Assembly (NCBI RefSeq): GCF_041435435.1
Contig: NZ_CP108494.1
Coordinates: forward strand, 7,474,501 to 7,538,500
Direction of reading: 5' to 3'
DNA length: 64,000 bases
DNA from: Streptomyces sp. NBC_01241
GTDB taxonomy: Bacteria; Actinomycetota; Actinomycetes; Streptomycetales; Streptomycetaceae
Positions within the stretch are counted from its first letter, which is position 1. The number at the start of each line of letters is the position of its first letter. This document shows positions 1-6,838 of the stretch, piece after piece. Position numbers and translations under genes: made by a program. Below the pieces are notes generated by a model. That model ran no database searches, was not told where the DNA came from, and worked only from the letters and a program-made list of their open reading frames with translations.

Positions 1-17
1 CCACCGTCGTACCCGAC

Positions 18-716
18 ATGAACGACCGGCACGGACCGCTGCCTCCGCTGATGCTCGCCCTGACCGTCGTGACGGGACTGGTCGACGCGGTCAGTTACCT
101 GGAACTCGGCCGGGTCTTCGTCGCGAACATGACCGGCAATGTGGTCTTCTCCGGCTTCGCGATCGCCGGAGCCCCCGGCTTCTCGTTCGCCGCCTCGCTC
201 GTCGCGCTCGCCGCGTTCGCGGCGGGGGCGCTGCTCGGCGGCCTGATCGTGCACCACGCCCCGACACATCGCGGCCGGATGCTGATGTACGCACTCCTGG
301 TCGAGACCACCTGTGTCCTGGCCGCGCTGTTCGTCACTCTGGCGTCCGGACATCCGTACGTCGGCGGGGTCCGTTTCGCGCTCATCACACTGCTCGGACT
401 CGGCCTCGGGGTGCAGAACGCCGTGTCCCGGGCACTGGCGGTCCCCGATCTCACCACCACCGTGCTGACGCTCACCATCACCGGCGTCCTCTCCGACAGC
501 CGGTTCGCGGGCGGAGCCGGCAGCAAGGCCGGACGACGGGTGCTCTCGGCCGCCGCCATGATGACCGGCGCGCTCGTCGGAGCCATGGCCGTACTGAACG
601 GGCACCCGAGACTTCCCCTGCTGCTCGCCCTCGCCATCCTGGCAATCGTGACCACGGCCGCGATCGTCCTGGCGCGCGCGGACGCCCCCTGGGCCCGTCC
701 GATCGTCAGGAAGTGA
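18..716 (+). CDS. DUF1275 (YoaK-type) integral membrane protein
   Basis: 232 residues, almost entirely hydrophobic, with about six predicted membrane segments (roughly residues 8-30, 48-75, 90-110, 118-138, 172-195, 198-220). The segment around VTGLVDAVSYLELGRVFVAN and the following MTGNVV is the typical start of the DUF1275/YoaK family, and the length matches the family. The biochemical role of this family is not known; transport has been proposed. The ATG at 18 is the first start in the window, so a slightly longer protein beginning before the window cannot be excluded. Its 3' end overlaps the end of the convergent XRE regulator by 11 nt, so the two share a termination zone. The family call is secure, the function is not. 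Confidence 0.85.
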   Translation: MNDRHGPLPPLMLALTVVTGLVDAVSYLELGRVFVANMTGNVVFSGFAIAGAPGFSFAASLVALAAFAAGALLGGLIVHHAPTHRGRMLMYALLVETTCVLAALFVTLASGHPYVGGVRFALITLLGLGLGVQNAVSRALAVPDLTTTVLTLTITGVLSDSRFAGGAGSKAGRRVLSAAAMMTGALVGAMAVLNGHPRLPLLLALAILAIVTTAAIVLARADAPWARPIVRK

Positions 717-1527
717 GGGAGTGCAGACGGTCGGCGGTGGCCCGGTCGGCGGGCAGGAACGTCTCGATGGCCAGCTCGGCCACCGTCACATCCATCGGCG
801 TGTTGAACGTCGCGATGGAGGAGACGAACGAGAGCACGTGCCCGCCGTGCTCGATGTGCAACGGCAACGCGAAAGGCAGCGATGCCGGGCCGGACCCTTC
901 GAACGCTCCGGCGCCGTCGGCCCGGTCCGTACCTCCGGGCGCGGGATAACCGGCGACCTCCTCGTACAGCTCACGCAGCTCCGCCGACCGGGCCAGGGCG
1001 ATCTGGCGATCCATCTGGGCCAGCAGATCGGCCCGCCACTGCCGGAGATTACGGATGCGCGGAGCCAGGCCTTCCGGATGGAGGGTGAGCCGCATGGCGT
1101 TCAGCGGCGGCGCCAGCAGATGCCCGGCCACGCCCTCCAGCAGCATCGTGATACTCCGATTGGCCGCCACCACGTTGTACATGCCGTCGACGACGAGCGC
1201 CGGGTACGGGTCGTACCCGTGGAGCAGCCGCTCCATCCCCTCGCGCAGCGCGCCGAACGCCGGGTCGTCGAGCGCGGTCTGTGCGTAGCGGGGCGCGTAA
1301 CCGGCCACCACCAGCAGAGCGTTGCGTTCCCTGACCGGGATGTCGAGGTGCTCGGCCAGCCGCAGGATCATGTCCTCGCTGGGCCGGGAGCGGCCGGTCT
1401 CGACGAAGGAAATGTGCCGGGCCGAGGAATCGGCCCGCAGCGCCAGCTCCAGCTGGCTGATCCGACGCTGCTCCCGCCAGCTGCGCAGCAGCGGCCCTAC
1501 CCCCGTGTCAAGCGCGACAGTTGTCAT
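706..1527 (-). CDS. XRE-family regulator with MmyB-like ligand-binding domain
   Basis: 273 residues. An N-terminal helix-turn-helix (about residues 10-65, including RRISQLELALRADSSARHIS and the trailing VETGRSRPSEDM) is followed by the MmyB-like sensor domain (about 95-265, with LLHGYDPYPALVVDGMYNVV), a PAS-like fold seen in many Streptomyces repressors. It should act as a cytoplasmic DNA-binding repressor of a nearby or divergent gene. In this family the usual target is a neighbouring reductase or transporter, and none is obvious here. The divergent neighbour is pterin carbinolamine dehydratase, 63 bp away. The start ATG at 1527 is followed directly by the HTH-bearing region, so no extension is needed. 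Family assignment is confident; ligand and target are unknown. Confidence 0.9.
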   Translation of the reverse strand: MTTVALDTGVGPLLRSWREQRRISQLELALRADSSARHISFVETGRSRPSEDMILRLAEHLDIPVRERNALLVVAGYAPRYAQTALDDPAFGALREGMERLLHGYDPYPALVVDGMYNVVAANRSITMLLEGVAGHLLAPPLNAMRLTLHPEGLAPRIRNLRQWRADLLAQMDRQIALARSAELRELYEEVAGYPAPGGTDRADGAGAFEGSGPASLPFALPLHIEHGGHVLSFVSSIATFNTPMDVTVAELAIETFLPADRATADRLHSLTS

Positions 1528-1590
1528 ACCCAGACCGTAACGTCACCGGCACCGTCGACCGGAACCGATCGCTCATGAGGGAGTCTCAAC

Positions 1591-1896
1591 ATGCCCGCCG
1601 CACCCTTGTCGCAGAAGGAGATCGAGGACCGTCTGGGTGATCTGCCCGGCTGGTCGCTGGAGGGGGACCGGATCACCTGCACCTACCGGCTCCACACGCA
1701 TTTCGCCGCTCTGGGGCTGACCGTGCACATCGCCCAGATCCAGGACGAGCTGAACCACCACTCTGACATGACCCTCGGATACAACACCGTCAGCCTGTCC
1801 GTGAACACCCATGACGCGGGCGGTGTCGTCACCGAGAACGATCTGAAACTGGCCGCGCGCGTGGTGGCGATCGCCCCCGGGCACGGCGTGAGATAG
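1591..1896 (+). CDS. Pterin-4a-carbinolamine dehydratase
   Basis: 101 residues, the normal family length. It dehydrates 4a-hydroxytetrahydrobiopterin to quinonoid dihydropterin in the recycling of pterin cofactor for aromatic amino acid hydroxylases. The visible signature is the region after LPGWSLEGDRITCTYRL: HIAQIQDELNHHSDMTLGYN carries the usual His/His/Asp pocket, here as DELNHHSDM, followed by the VSLSVNTHDAGGVVTENDL strand and helix. A GGAG Shine-Dalgarno lies 7 nt before the ATG (tgagggagtctcaacatg). It is transcribed away from the XRE regulator. No aromatic amino acid hydroxylase is visible nearby, so it probably serves a distant enzyme. Confidence 0.9.
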   Translation: MPAAPLSQKEIEDRLGDLPGWSLEGDRITCTYRLHTHFAALGLTVHIAQIQDELNHHSDMTLGYNTVSLSVNTHDAGGVVTENDLKLAARVVAIAPGHGVR

Positions 1897-1978
1897 CAGG
1901 GGGGGCGAACGGGTACGCCACGGTCGCGCGCTGTCATGTCACAGCACGACAGCGAATCCGAGGGTGCACGGTGGCCTG

Positions 1979-2563
1979 TCACATCCCGACCCGTCCCGAG
2001 CCCGCCGACCCGCGTTCGCCGGGCTTGCGCGGCCCGAAGGCCACGTCGGTGATCGCGCGGGTGCCGCAGGCGACCAGTGTCACCAGCATGACCTGTGGGT
2101 ATCCCGAGGCGGCGGTGTACTGGTTGGATCCCTTGCCCAGCTTGGCGCGGACCGCCTGGTCGTCGGCGACGTCCAGGTGGGTGCCGTCGATCGCGACGAC
2201 GAGCAGGCCCTTCCAGCGTGCTCCGGTCGTACGGATTGCGCAGGCGGGTCCACGCAGTAGGTCGAACGGGGCCCGCACCGGGCGGACACCGAGCCGGCAG
2301 CGGGCGTGCCACAGCGCGGTCGCGGTCACTTCAACCAGCGGCAGCCCCACCAGGGCGCCGGTGAGCTTGCGCCATACCTCGCGATAGCCGCAGTCCTCGA
2401 ACAGGGCCGCGGCCAACAGCAGGTAGACCACGACCCGTGCGGGCAGTTTCCGCAGCCGTTGCTGGACGGTTCCGCACTCGACAAGCACGGCATCGACCAG
2501 CTCGAACGGAACGATCCTGGTCAACTCGCCCAGGTGGCCCGGTGCATAGAGCCCTTCGGCCAC
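1979..2563 (-). pseudogene. Truncated IS4-family transposase
   Basis: 194 residues remain. The N-terminal IS4 domain is clear (AEGLYAPGHLGELTRIVPFE, then TVQQRLRKLPARVVVYLLLA and DCGYREVWRKLTGAL), followed by the first part of the DDE domain (VAIDGTHLDVADDQAVRAKL, the first catalytic Asp region). Homology stops after ACGTRAITDVAFGP: the frame then runs about 15 unrelated residues to a stop. The rest of the catalytic domain, about half of a normal 350-400 residue protein, is missing. The reading frame is open further upstream to about 2630 (SGQSAITRVVTV), the usual start area of this family, so the marked GTG start is only a lower limit. It cannot encode a working transposase. It sits directly beside the IS200/IS605 element. 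Confidence 0.8.
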
Positions 2564-2725
2564 CGTGACGACACGCGTGATGGCGGACTGTCCGGACAGC
2601 GGAGCCTCCGGTGAGTGAACGGTTGTCTTGGTCGACTGCCAGTTCTACCGGGGCTCCGCTTCCTACGTCTGGCAAACCCACAGTTCACAGCCGCCTGGAC
2701 AGTCGCACTCAAGCCGTAACTTCAC
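2564..2725. other. Spacer between IS4 remnant and IS200/IS605 left end
   Basis: No gene is seen here. It holds a 12-bp perfect palindrome, CTGTCCGGACAG, at about 2588-2599, inside the upstream extension of the IS4 frame, and ends with TTCAC (2721-2725), the probable target pentanucleotide of the IS200/IS605 insertion. Confidence 0.4.
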
Positions 2726-2726
2726 G

Positions 2727-2742
2727 GCCTTGGCCTTTAGGC
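2727..2742 (+). repeat. Left-end subterminal hairpin of IS200/IS605 element
   Basis: GCCT at 2727-2730 pairs with AGGC at 2739-2742 just inside the TTCAC target. Short imperfect hairpins here are the usual TnpA recognition structures. The stem is short, so this is tentative. Confidence 0.4.
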
Positions 2743-2827
2743 ATGGGGGGAATCGCTTTTCAGGATTGCTCTGACCTCAACTGTCGCCACGGATCTGCGC
2801 TGTTGACCTCAGCTAGATGCGTGGCGT

Positions 2828-3280
2828 GTGTATAGTGATCGCGTGGTTGTGACGCGGAAGGTCCGCCGGTACTCCGGCGGCGTGTACGACTTGGGTCTGC
2901 ACGTGGTGTGGTGCCCGAAGTACCGCCGCCAGGTTCTCGGTGGCCCGGTCGCGGTCCGGTTGCGTGAGCTGATCGAACAGAAGGCGGCCGAGAAGGGCTG
3001 GGAGATCATCGCCCTTGAGGTGATGCCCGATCACGTGCACCTGGTCGTCAAGCATGAGCCGAAGGCTTCCGCGTCCTACGTCGCGAACCAGTTCAAGGGC
3101 TTCACCTCCCGCGTACTGCGCGAGGAGTTCCCGCACCTCAAGAGCCGTATGCCCACCCTGTGGTCGTCGTCGTTCTTCGTCGCCTCGGTCGGCGCCGTCA
3201 GCGCGGACACGGTGGAGAAGTACATCAACGCCCAGTGGGAACGTCCCTGGACGAAGAAGCAGGAGGAGGAACGGCCTTGA
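2828..3280 (+). CDS. tnpA: IS200-type HUH single-strand transposase TnpA
   Basis: 150 residues, standard size. The Y1 HUH nuclease excises and inserts the top strand as a single-stranded circle, using the hairpins at each end. The HUH pair is His69-Val-His71 in PDHVHLVV, and the nucleophilic tyrosine is Tyr132 in VEKYINAQW. YDLGLHVVWCPKYRR near the N-terminus is the family hallmark. The start is GTG at 2828, although GTG codons slightly downstream (for example at 2843) could also be used. The 3' end carries AGGAGGAGG, which serves as the Shine-Dalgarno site of tnpB, and the TGA overlaps the tnpB TTG start (TTGA). Translation of the two genes is thus likely coupled. Confidence 0.93.
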   Translation: MYSDRVVVTRKVRRYSGGVYDLGLHVVWCPKYRRQVLGGPVAVRLRELIEQKAAEKGWEIIALEVMPDHVHLVVKHEPKASASYVANQFKGFTSRVLREEFPHLKSRMPTLWSSSFFVASVGAVSADTVEKYINAQWERPWTKKQEEERP

Positions 3281-4485
3281 TACGTGCCTACAAGTTCCTC
3301 CTGCGGCCCACCGTCCGGCAGAGCCAGGCGCTCGGCGAGATGCTGCGCGATCACTGCTCACTCTACAACGGCGCGTTGCAGGAACGCCGCGACGCATACC
3401 GGCACAGCTCGAAGACCTCAGTCAAGTACGGGCAGCAGTCCGCGCAGCTCAAAGAGATCCGGGCGTTCGACCCCGAGCGGCAAGGCCGCTGGTCGTTCTC
3501 CAGCCAGCAGGCCACCTTACGCCGCCTGGGCAAAGCGTTCCAAGCGTTCTTCCGGCGTGTGAAGGCCGGGGAGAAGCCCGGATATCCCCGCTTCCGTGGC
3601 GTGAACTGGTTCGACACCGTTGAGTTCCCCAAGGACGGCGACGGTTGCCGCTGGGACTCCACCCCGCACGACCCCGTCACCCGCGTACGGCTGCAAGGTG
3701 TCGGGCATGTCCGGGTGCACCAGCACCGGCCCGTGAAGGGCCGGGTCAAGACCGTCGGCATCAAGCGCGAGGGGCGACAGTGGTACGTCATCCTTGCCTG
3801 TGACAACGTGCCCGCCGAGCCGCTGCCGGCCACCGGTGCCGTGACCGGAATCGACATGGGCGTCACGCACTTCCTCACCACGTCCGAGGGTGCCCACGTC
3901 GAAAACCCCCGGCACGGCAAGCGCAACGCCGATGTCCTCGCCGACGCTCAGCGCGCCCTCAAGGCGTTCCCCCGGCGCAAGCGGGAGAACCGCACTGCCC
4001 AGCACCGCCGGGCGGTGGAGAAGGTCGCCAAGGTGCACCGCAAGGTACGGCGTCAGCGTCTGGACCACGCGCACAAGGCCGCGCTCGCCCTGGTCCGCGG
4101 CTACGATCGGATCGCTCACGAGCGGCTGAACATCGCGAACATGGTTCGCGCCCCCAAGCCGAAGCCCGATCCCCAGGCACCCGGTGCGTTCCTGCCGAAC
4201 GGCGCCGCCTCGAAGGCCGGGCTGAACCGCAGCATTCTTGACGCGGGTTGGGGGGTGTTCCTGGGCATCCTCGCGCAGAAGGCTGAAAGCGCCGCTCGCG
4301 TACTGATCCCGGTGGACCCCCGCAACACCTCGCGCACCTGCCCCGAATGCGGGCACGTGGACGGCGAGAACCGCGACGGCGAAAAGTTCCAGTGCACTGC
4401 CTGTGACCACCGCGACCACGCGGACCGGGTAGGCGCATGGAACGTCGCACTCAGGGCCGGGCTGGCCCTTCCCGACGTGGCCTAG
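3277..4485 (+). CDS. tnpB: TnpB RNA-guided nuclease of IS200/IS605 element
   Basis: 402 residues from a TTG start at 3277, chosen because AGGAGGAGG lies 7 nt upstream and because family members begin at IRAYKFLLRPT. TnpB is a Cas12-like nuclease guided by an RNA from the element's right end; it cuts donor sites and so retains the element. The RuvC residues are visible as Asp193 (GIDMGVTHF), Glu282 (AHERLNI) and Asp383 (HADRVGAWN). A zinc ribbon is formed by CPECGH and CTACDH. One leucine (residue 81) is encoded by TTA at 3517-3519, a codon rare in Streptomyces and dependent on the bldA tRNA, so full-length TnpB may be made mainly late in growth. No frameshift is seen. Confidence 0.92.
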   Translation: MIRAYKFLLRPTVRQSQALGEMLRDHCSLYNGALQERRDAYRHSSKTSVKYGQQSAQLKEIRAFDPERQGRWSFSSQQATLRRLGKAFQAFFRRVKAGEKPGYPRFRGVNWFDTVEFPKDGDGCRWDSTPHDPVTRVRLQGVGHVRVHQHRPVKGRVKTVGIKREGRQWYVILACDNVPAEPLPATGAVTGIDMGVTHFLTTSEGAHVENPRHGKRNADVLADAQRALKAFPRRKRENRTAQHRRAVEKVAKVHRKVRRQRLDHAHKAALALVRGYDRIAHERLNIANMVRAPKPKPDPQAPGAFLPNGAASKAGLNRSILDAGWGVFLGILAQKAESAARVLIPVDPRNTSRTCPECGHVDGENRDGEKFQCTACDHRDHADRVGAWNVALRAGLALPDVA

Positions 4486-4532
4486 CCACCGACAGGAGAA
4501 GCCCCCCGGATTTATCCGGGGGGAGGAGTCAC
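4486..4532 (+). ncRNA. Right end of element: hairpin and probable omega-RNA 3' part
   Basis: A perfect 9-bp stem (4502-4510 with 4515-4523, loop TTTA) lies 16 nt after the tnpB stop, followed by GGAGGAGTCAC. In IS200/IS605 elements this hairpin is the right-end TnpA site, and the overlapping transcript forms the guide RNA, whose guide would begin directly after GTCAC (4532). The guide function is inferred from the family and was not tested. Confidence 0.5.
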
Positions 4533-4621
4533 AAACGCAAGTTATGGTCCCGGCTGTCCCGGCGGCGTACCGGCAATATGCGGGTGTCCAATCGGCGGAG
4601 GTCTGCTCTAGAGTCGACCGG

Positions 4622-5365
4622 ATGCTGGACTACGACACCGAAGCAGCCGTCTACGACGCCACGCGCGGTGGTGAGCCCAGGGCTGCGGCCGCGGCTGCCG
4701 CAGTAGGGGAGTTGGTCCCGTCGTCGGCCCGCACCCTGCTGGACATCGGCTGCGGTACGGGACTGGTCACCGAGCGCATGGCCCTTGCCCGCCCCGGACT
4801 TCGGGTGTTCGGCACGGACGCCTCGTACGGCATGGCACGGGTCGCCCGGCGGCGGATCGGCGCGGTGGCGCTGGCCGACGCGCGCCGGCTGCCGCTGCCC
4901 GACGCGAGGGTGGACGTGGTCGCCGCGATCTGGCTGCTGCATCTGCTGCCTGGGGAGGAGGACGTGCGGGCTGTGGTGTCCGAGGCGGCGCGGGTGCTGC
5001 GGCCCGGTGGTGTGTTCGTCACCACCGTCGACAAGGACGCGGCCCATGACGTCGGCAGCGACATCGACGTGGCGTTCGCCCCTTACCTGAACGCCGATCC
5101 GTCGGACGCCACGGACCTGATCATCAGGTACGGCTCGGAGGCGGGCCTCGCCGTGGTGGGGGAGGCCCACTTCCTGGGACACGGTCAGGGCCGGAGCCCG
5201 TCGAGCGCGGCGCACGCGGTGCGTGCGGGCTATTACGCCTCACGCCTGCACCTGCCGGGGACGGCGGCCGAACGGCTCGCCGCCGCCCTGACAGCGCTGC
5301 CCGAGCCCGACAGACCGCGCGCCGACCCCCGCTACCGGCTGCTGGCACTGCGCCGGAGCGACTGA
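4622..5365 (+). CDS. Class I SAM-dependent methyltransferase
   Basis: 247 residues from the ATG at 4622 (MLDYDTEAAVYDATRGG), a typical N-terminus for this Methyltransf_11 group. Motif I is LLDIGCGTGLVTERMA, the acidic ribose-binding residue follows in FGTDASYGMA, motif II is LPLPDARVDVVAAIWLLHLL, and motif III is AARVLRPGGVFVTTV. The substrate is not evident. The frame is open upstream to 4544, but that stretch is the right flank of the IS200/IS605 insertion and lacks family similarity. The IS thus lies close to the promoter of this gene and may have altered its expression. The methyltransferase fold is certain, the specific reaction unknown. Confidence 0.82.
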   Translation: MLDYDTEAAVYDATRGGEPRAAAAAAAVGELVPSSARTLLDIGCGTGLVTERMALARPGLRVFGTDASYGMARVARRRIGAVALADARRLPLPDARVDVVAAIWLLHLLPGEEDVRAVVSEAARVLRPGGVFVTTVDKDAAHDVGSDIDVAFAPYLNADPSDATDLIIRYGSEAGLAVVGEAHFLGHGQGRSPSSAAHAVRAGYYASRLHLPGTAAERLAAALTALPEPDRPRADPRYRLLALRRSD

Positions 5366-5381
5366 CCCTGGACCACCCCTC

Positions 5382-5430
5382 CCACGCCACGCCACGCCAC
5401 GCCCCGCCCCGCCGCCCGCCGCCCGCCCCA
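5382..5430. repeat. Low-complexity CCACG/CCCCG/CCGCC tandem tract
   Basis: Four CCACG units pass into two CCCCG units and then CCGCCCGCC repeats between the two methyltransferase genes. It looks like slippage-prone simple sequence and has no spacer structure. Confidence 0.7.
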
Positions 5431-5457
5431 CCACCCTGCCCGTACCGGCACGGCGGC

Positions 5458-5472
5458 TTGCCGAATCGGCAA
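5458..5472. promoter_or_regulatory. 15-bp hyphenated palindrome upstream of His-rich methyltransferase
   Basis: TTGCCGA-A-TCGGCAA is a perfect 7-bp inverted repeat with a 1-nt centre, 42 nt before the ATG of the next gene. Its position and symmetry fit the operator of a dimeric repressor. No regulator gene adjoins it, so the cognate protein would have to be encoded elsewhere. Confidence 0.5.
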
Positions 5473-5513
5473 CAAATCTGGCCAGGACGCCGATGTGTGG
5501 CGAGGCTGTCCCC

Positions 5514-6446
5514 ATGAGCCAGCACACCGACCATGGTCATCAGCACACCACCACTCCCGGCCACCGGCACAACGACCCCACCCACGCGCATCACCACGGC
5601 ACCACCGAATTCGACTGGGACGTCATGGGCCCGCTGCTGGAGCAGAACGCCGAGCTCAGCCGCCCGCAGTACGAGGAGGCGGCCCGCTGGATCGCCGGCC
5701 TGCCCACGGCCCCGAACGTGCGCAGGGTGCTCGACATCGGCAGCGGCCCCGGCGTGATCTCCTGCCTGCTCGCCGAGGTGTTCCCGGAGGCCGAAGTCGT
5801 CGCCGTCGATGGCACCCCGGCCCTTCTGGAACGCACCCGGACCCGTGCCCAGCGGCTCGGTCTCGGCGACCGCGTACGGACCCAGCAGGCCGAGATCCCC
5901 GAGAGCCTCGACGCGTTGGGGGAGGCGGATCTGATCTGGGTGGGCAACGCTCTGCATCACATGGGCGACCAGCGCGCCGTCCTCGCCGGGTTCGCCGCCC
6001 TGCTGCGCCCCGGCGGGACCATCGCCCTGGTCGAGGGAGGTCTGCCGCCCCGTCAGCTCCCGCGCGACATCGGCATCGGGCGGCCCGGTCTGGAGGCCAG
6101 GCTCGACGCGATCACCGCGGACTGGTTCGAGGACATGCGGACGTCACTGCCAGGCACTAAGCGGGAGACCGAGGACTGGAGCGCCCTGTTCACCGCGGTG
6201 GGGCTCGACCCGCAGGGCACCCGCAGCTTCCTGCTCGACCTCCCGGCACCGCTGTCGGAGCCCGCGCGCGACCATGTCATCGCCGAGTTCGCCCGGCGCC
6301 GCGAGATGTTCGAAGAGGTGCTCCCGGCCGAGGACGTTGCCGTACTGGACCGGCTCCTCGACCCCGAGGACCCGGCCGGACTGCGTCAGCGCCCCGATGT
6401 CTTCCTGCTCATGGCACGCACGGTGCACCTGGGCCGACGGGGCTGA
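5514..6446 (+). CDS. SAM-dependent methyltransferase with His-rich N-terminus
   Basis: 310 residues from ATG 5514 (an in-frame ATG at 5493 would add MCGEAVP). Residues 1-28 hold about ten histidines (HTDHGHQH ... GHRH ... HAHHH), suggesting metal binding. A small helical dimerisation-type segment follows (about 35-65), then the Rossmann methyltransferase core: VLDIGSGPGVISCLLAEV (motif I), VVAVDGTP (acidic motif), LIWVGNALHHMG and LLRPGGTIALVEGG. The His tail and the 15-bp palindrome upstream together suggest a metal- or metalloid-responsive role such as detoxification, but that is inference. It could equally be a natural-product or general small-molecule methyltransferase. It stands alone as a single-gene unit. 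Confidence 0.8.
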   Translation: MSQHTDHGHQHTTTPGHRHNDPTHAHHHGTTEFDWDVMGPLLEQNAELSRPQYEEAARWIAGLPTAPNVRRVLDIGSGPGVISCLLAEVFPEAEVVAVDGTPALLERTRTRAQRLGLGDRVRTQQAEIPESLDALGEADLIWVGNALHHMGDQRAVLAGFAALLRPGGTIALVEGGLPPRQLPRDIGIGRPGLEARLDAITADWFEDMRTSLPGTKRETEDWSALFTAVGLDPQGTRSFLLDLPAPLSEPARDHVIAEFARRREMFEEVLPAEDVAVLDRLLDPEDPAGLRQRPDVFLLMARTVHLGRRG

Positions 6447-6640
6447 CCTGTAAGCGCCTCGGTCGTCCCCTCGCACCGCCCATGGACGGATTGGAGTGCT
6501 CCCCGGCAGCCGAGTGGGACATCTCGTCCACTGCGGTGATGTGTGCTGTGGGCCCAGGATGTGGCCTCACGAGCCCGGCCGTCACCGGCCCGGCTCGCGC
6601 CACGTCGCCTCGCGCGAGGACGCGCATCGAGAGGAAGCCC

Positions 6641-6838
6641 ATGCAGCACACTTCAGCCATCCTGCCGCGGGCCGAGGGCGCCCACATACGCCGCACCGTT
6701 GTCGAACTGCCCTGCCGTGAGGACCCGTTGTGGCCCGAGGAGGTGTTCGAGCCACGCGAACAGGTCCGCGCCGCACAGGACTTCCGTACCGACGCGGCCA
6801 CGGTGTGCGCACGCGGCTCCCGGACGGTGACCCGGTGA
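6641..6838 (+). CDS. Small hypothetical protein coupled to CoA-transferase
   Basis: 65 residues, starting at ATG 6641 behind GAGGAAG and ending in GTGA, which overlaps the CoA-transferase start by 4 nt. I do not recognise it. The sequence is charged and soluble (AHIRRTVVELPCREDPLWPE, then RAAQDFRTDAATV), with no signal peptide or membrane helix. The good Shine-Dalgarno and stop/start overlap argue that it is translated and may simply couple translation. It could be a remnant of an acyl-CoA dehydrogenase N-terminus, as such genes often precede CaiB-type genes, but the similarity is too weak to claim. Confidence 0.4.
   Translation: MQHTSAILPRAEGAHIRRTVVELPCREDPLWPEEVFEPREQVRAAQDFRTDAATVCARGSRTVTR

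Larger units (their letters stand above)
2726..4532 (+). mobile_element. Complete IS200/IS605-type element with tnpA and tnpB
   Basis: About 1.8 kb. It carries a single-strand HUH transposase (tnpA) and tnpB in the same direction with a 4-nt overlap. There are no terminal inverted repeats, as expected for this group; instead subterminal hairpins are present. At the left is a short imperfect hairpin around GCCTTGGCCTTTAGGC (2727-2742). At the right is a strong 9-bp stem with a TTTA loop (4502-4523), followed by GAGTCAC. The left flank ends TTCAC and the right end reads GTCAC, which fits a pentanucleotide target and a related right cleavage site, as known in ISDra2 (TTGAT/TTGAC). The exact ends are inferred from these features. 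Both genes look intact, so the element may be active. Confidence 0.8.

Noticed and set aside
3160..3276. Upstream extension of tnpB
   Set aside because: The extra residues overlap tnpA in another frame and have no similarity to TnpB; the TTG with AGGAGGAGG is the better start.
4608..4620. TCTAGAGTCGAC, identical to the XbaI-SalI part of cloning-vector polylinkers
   Set aside because: Flanking bases do not match a vector, and the surrounding sequence continues as normal genomic DNA. Most likely a chance match upstream of the methyltransferase.
5382..5430. Tandem short repeats considered as a CRISPR-like array
   Set aside because: Units are 5 bp with no spacers. No cas genes are present in the window, and no CRISPR array was seen anywhere.
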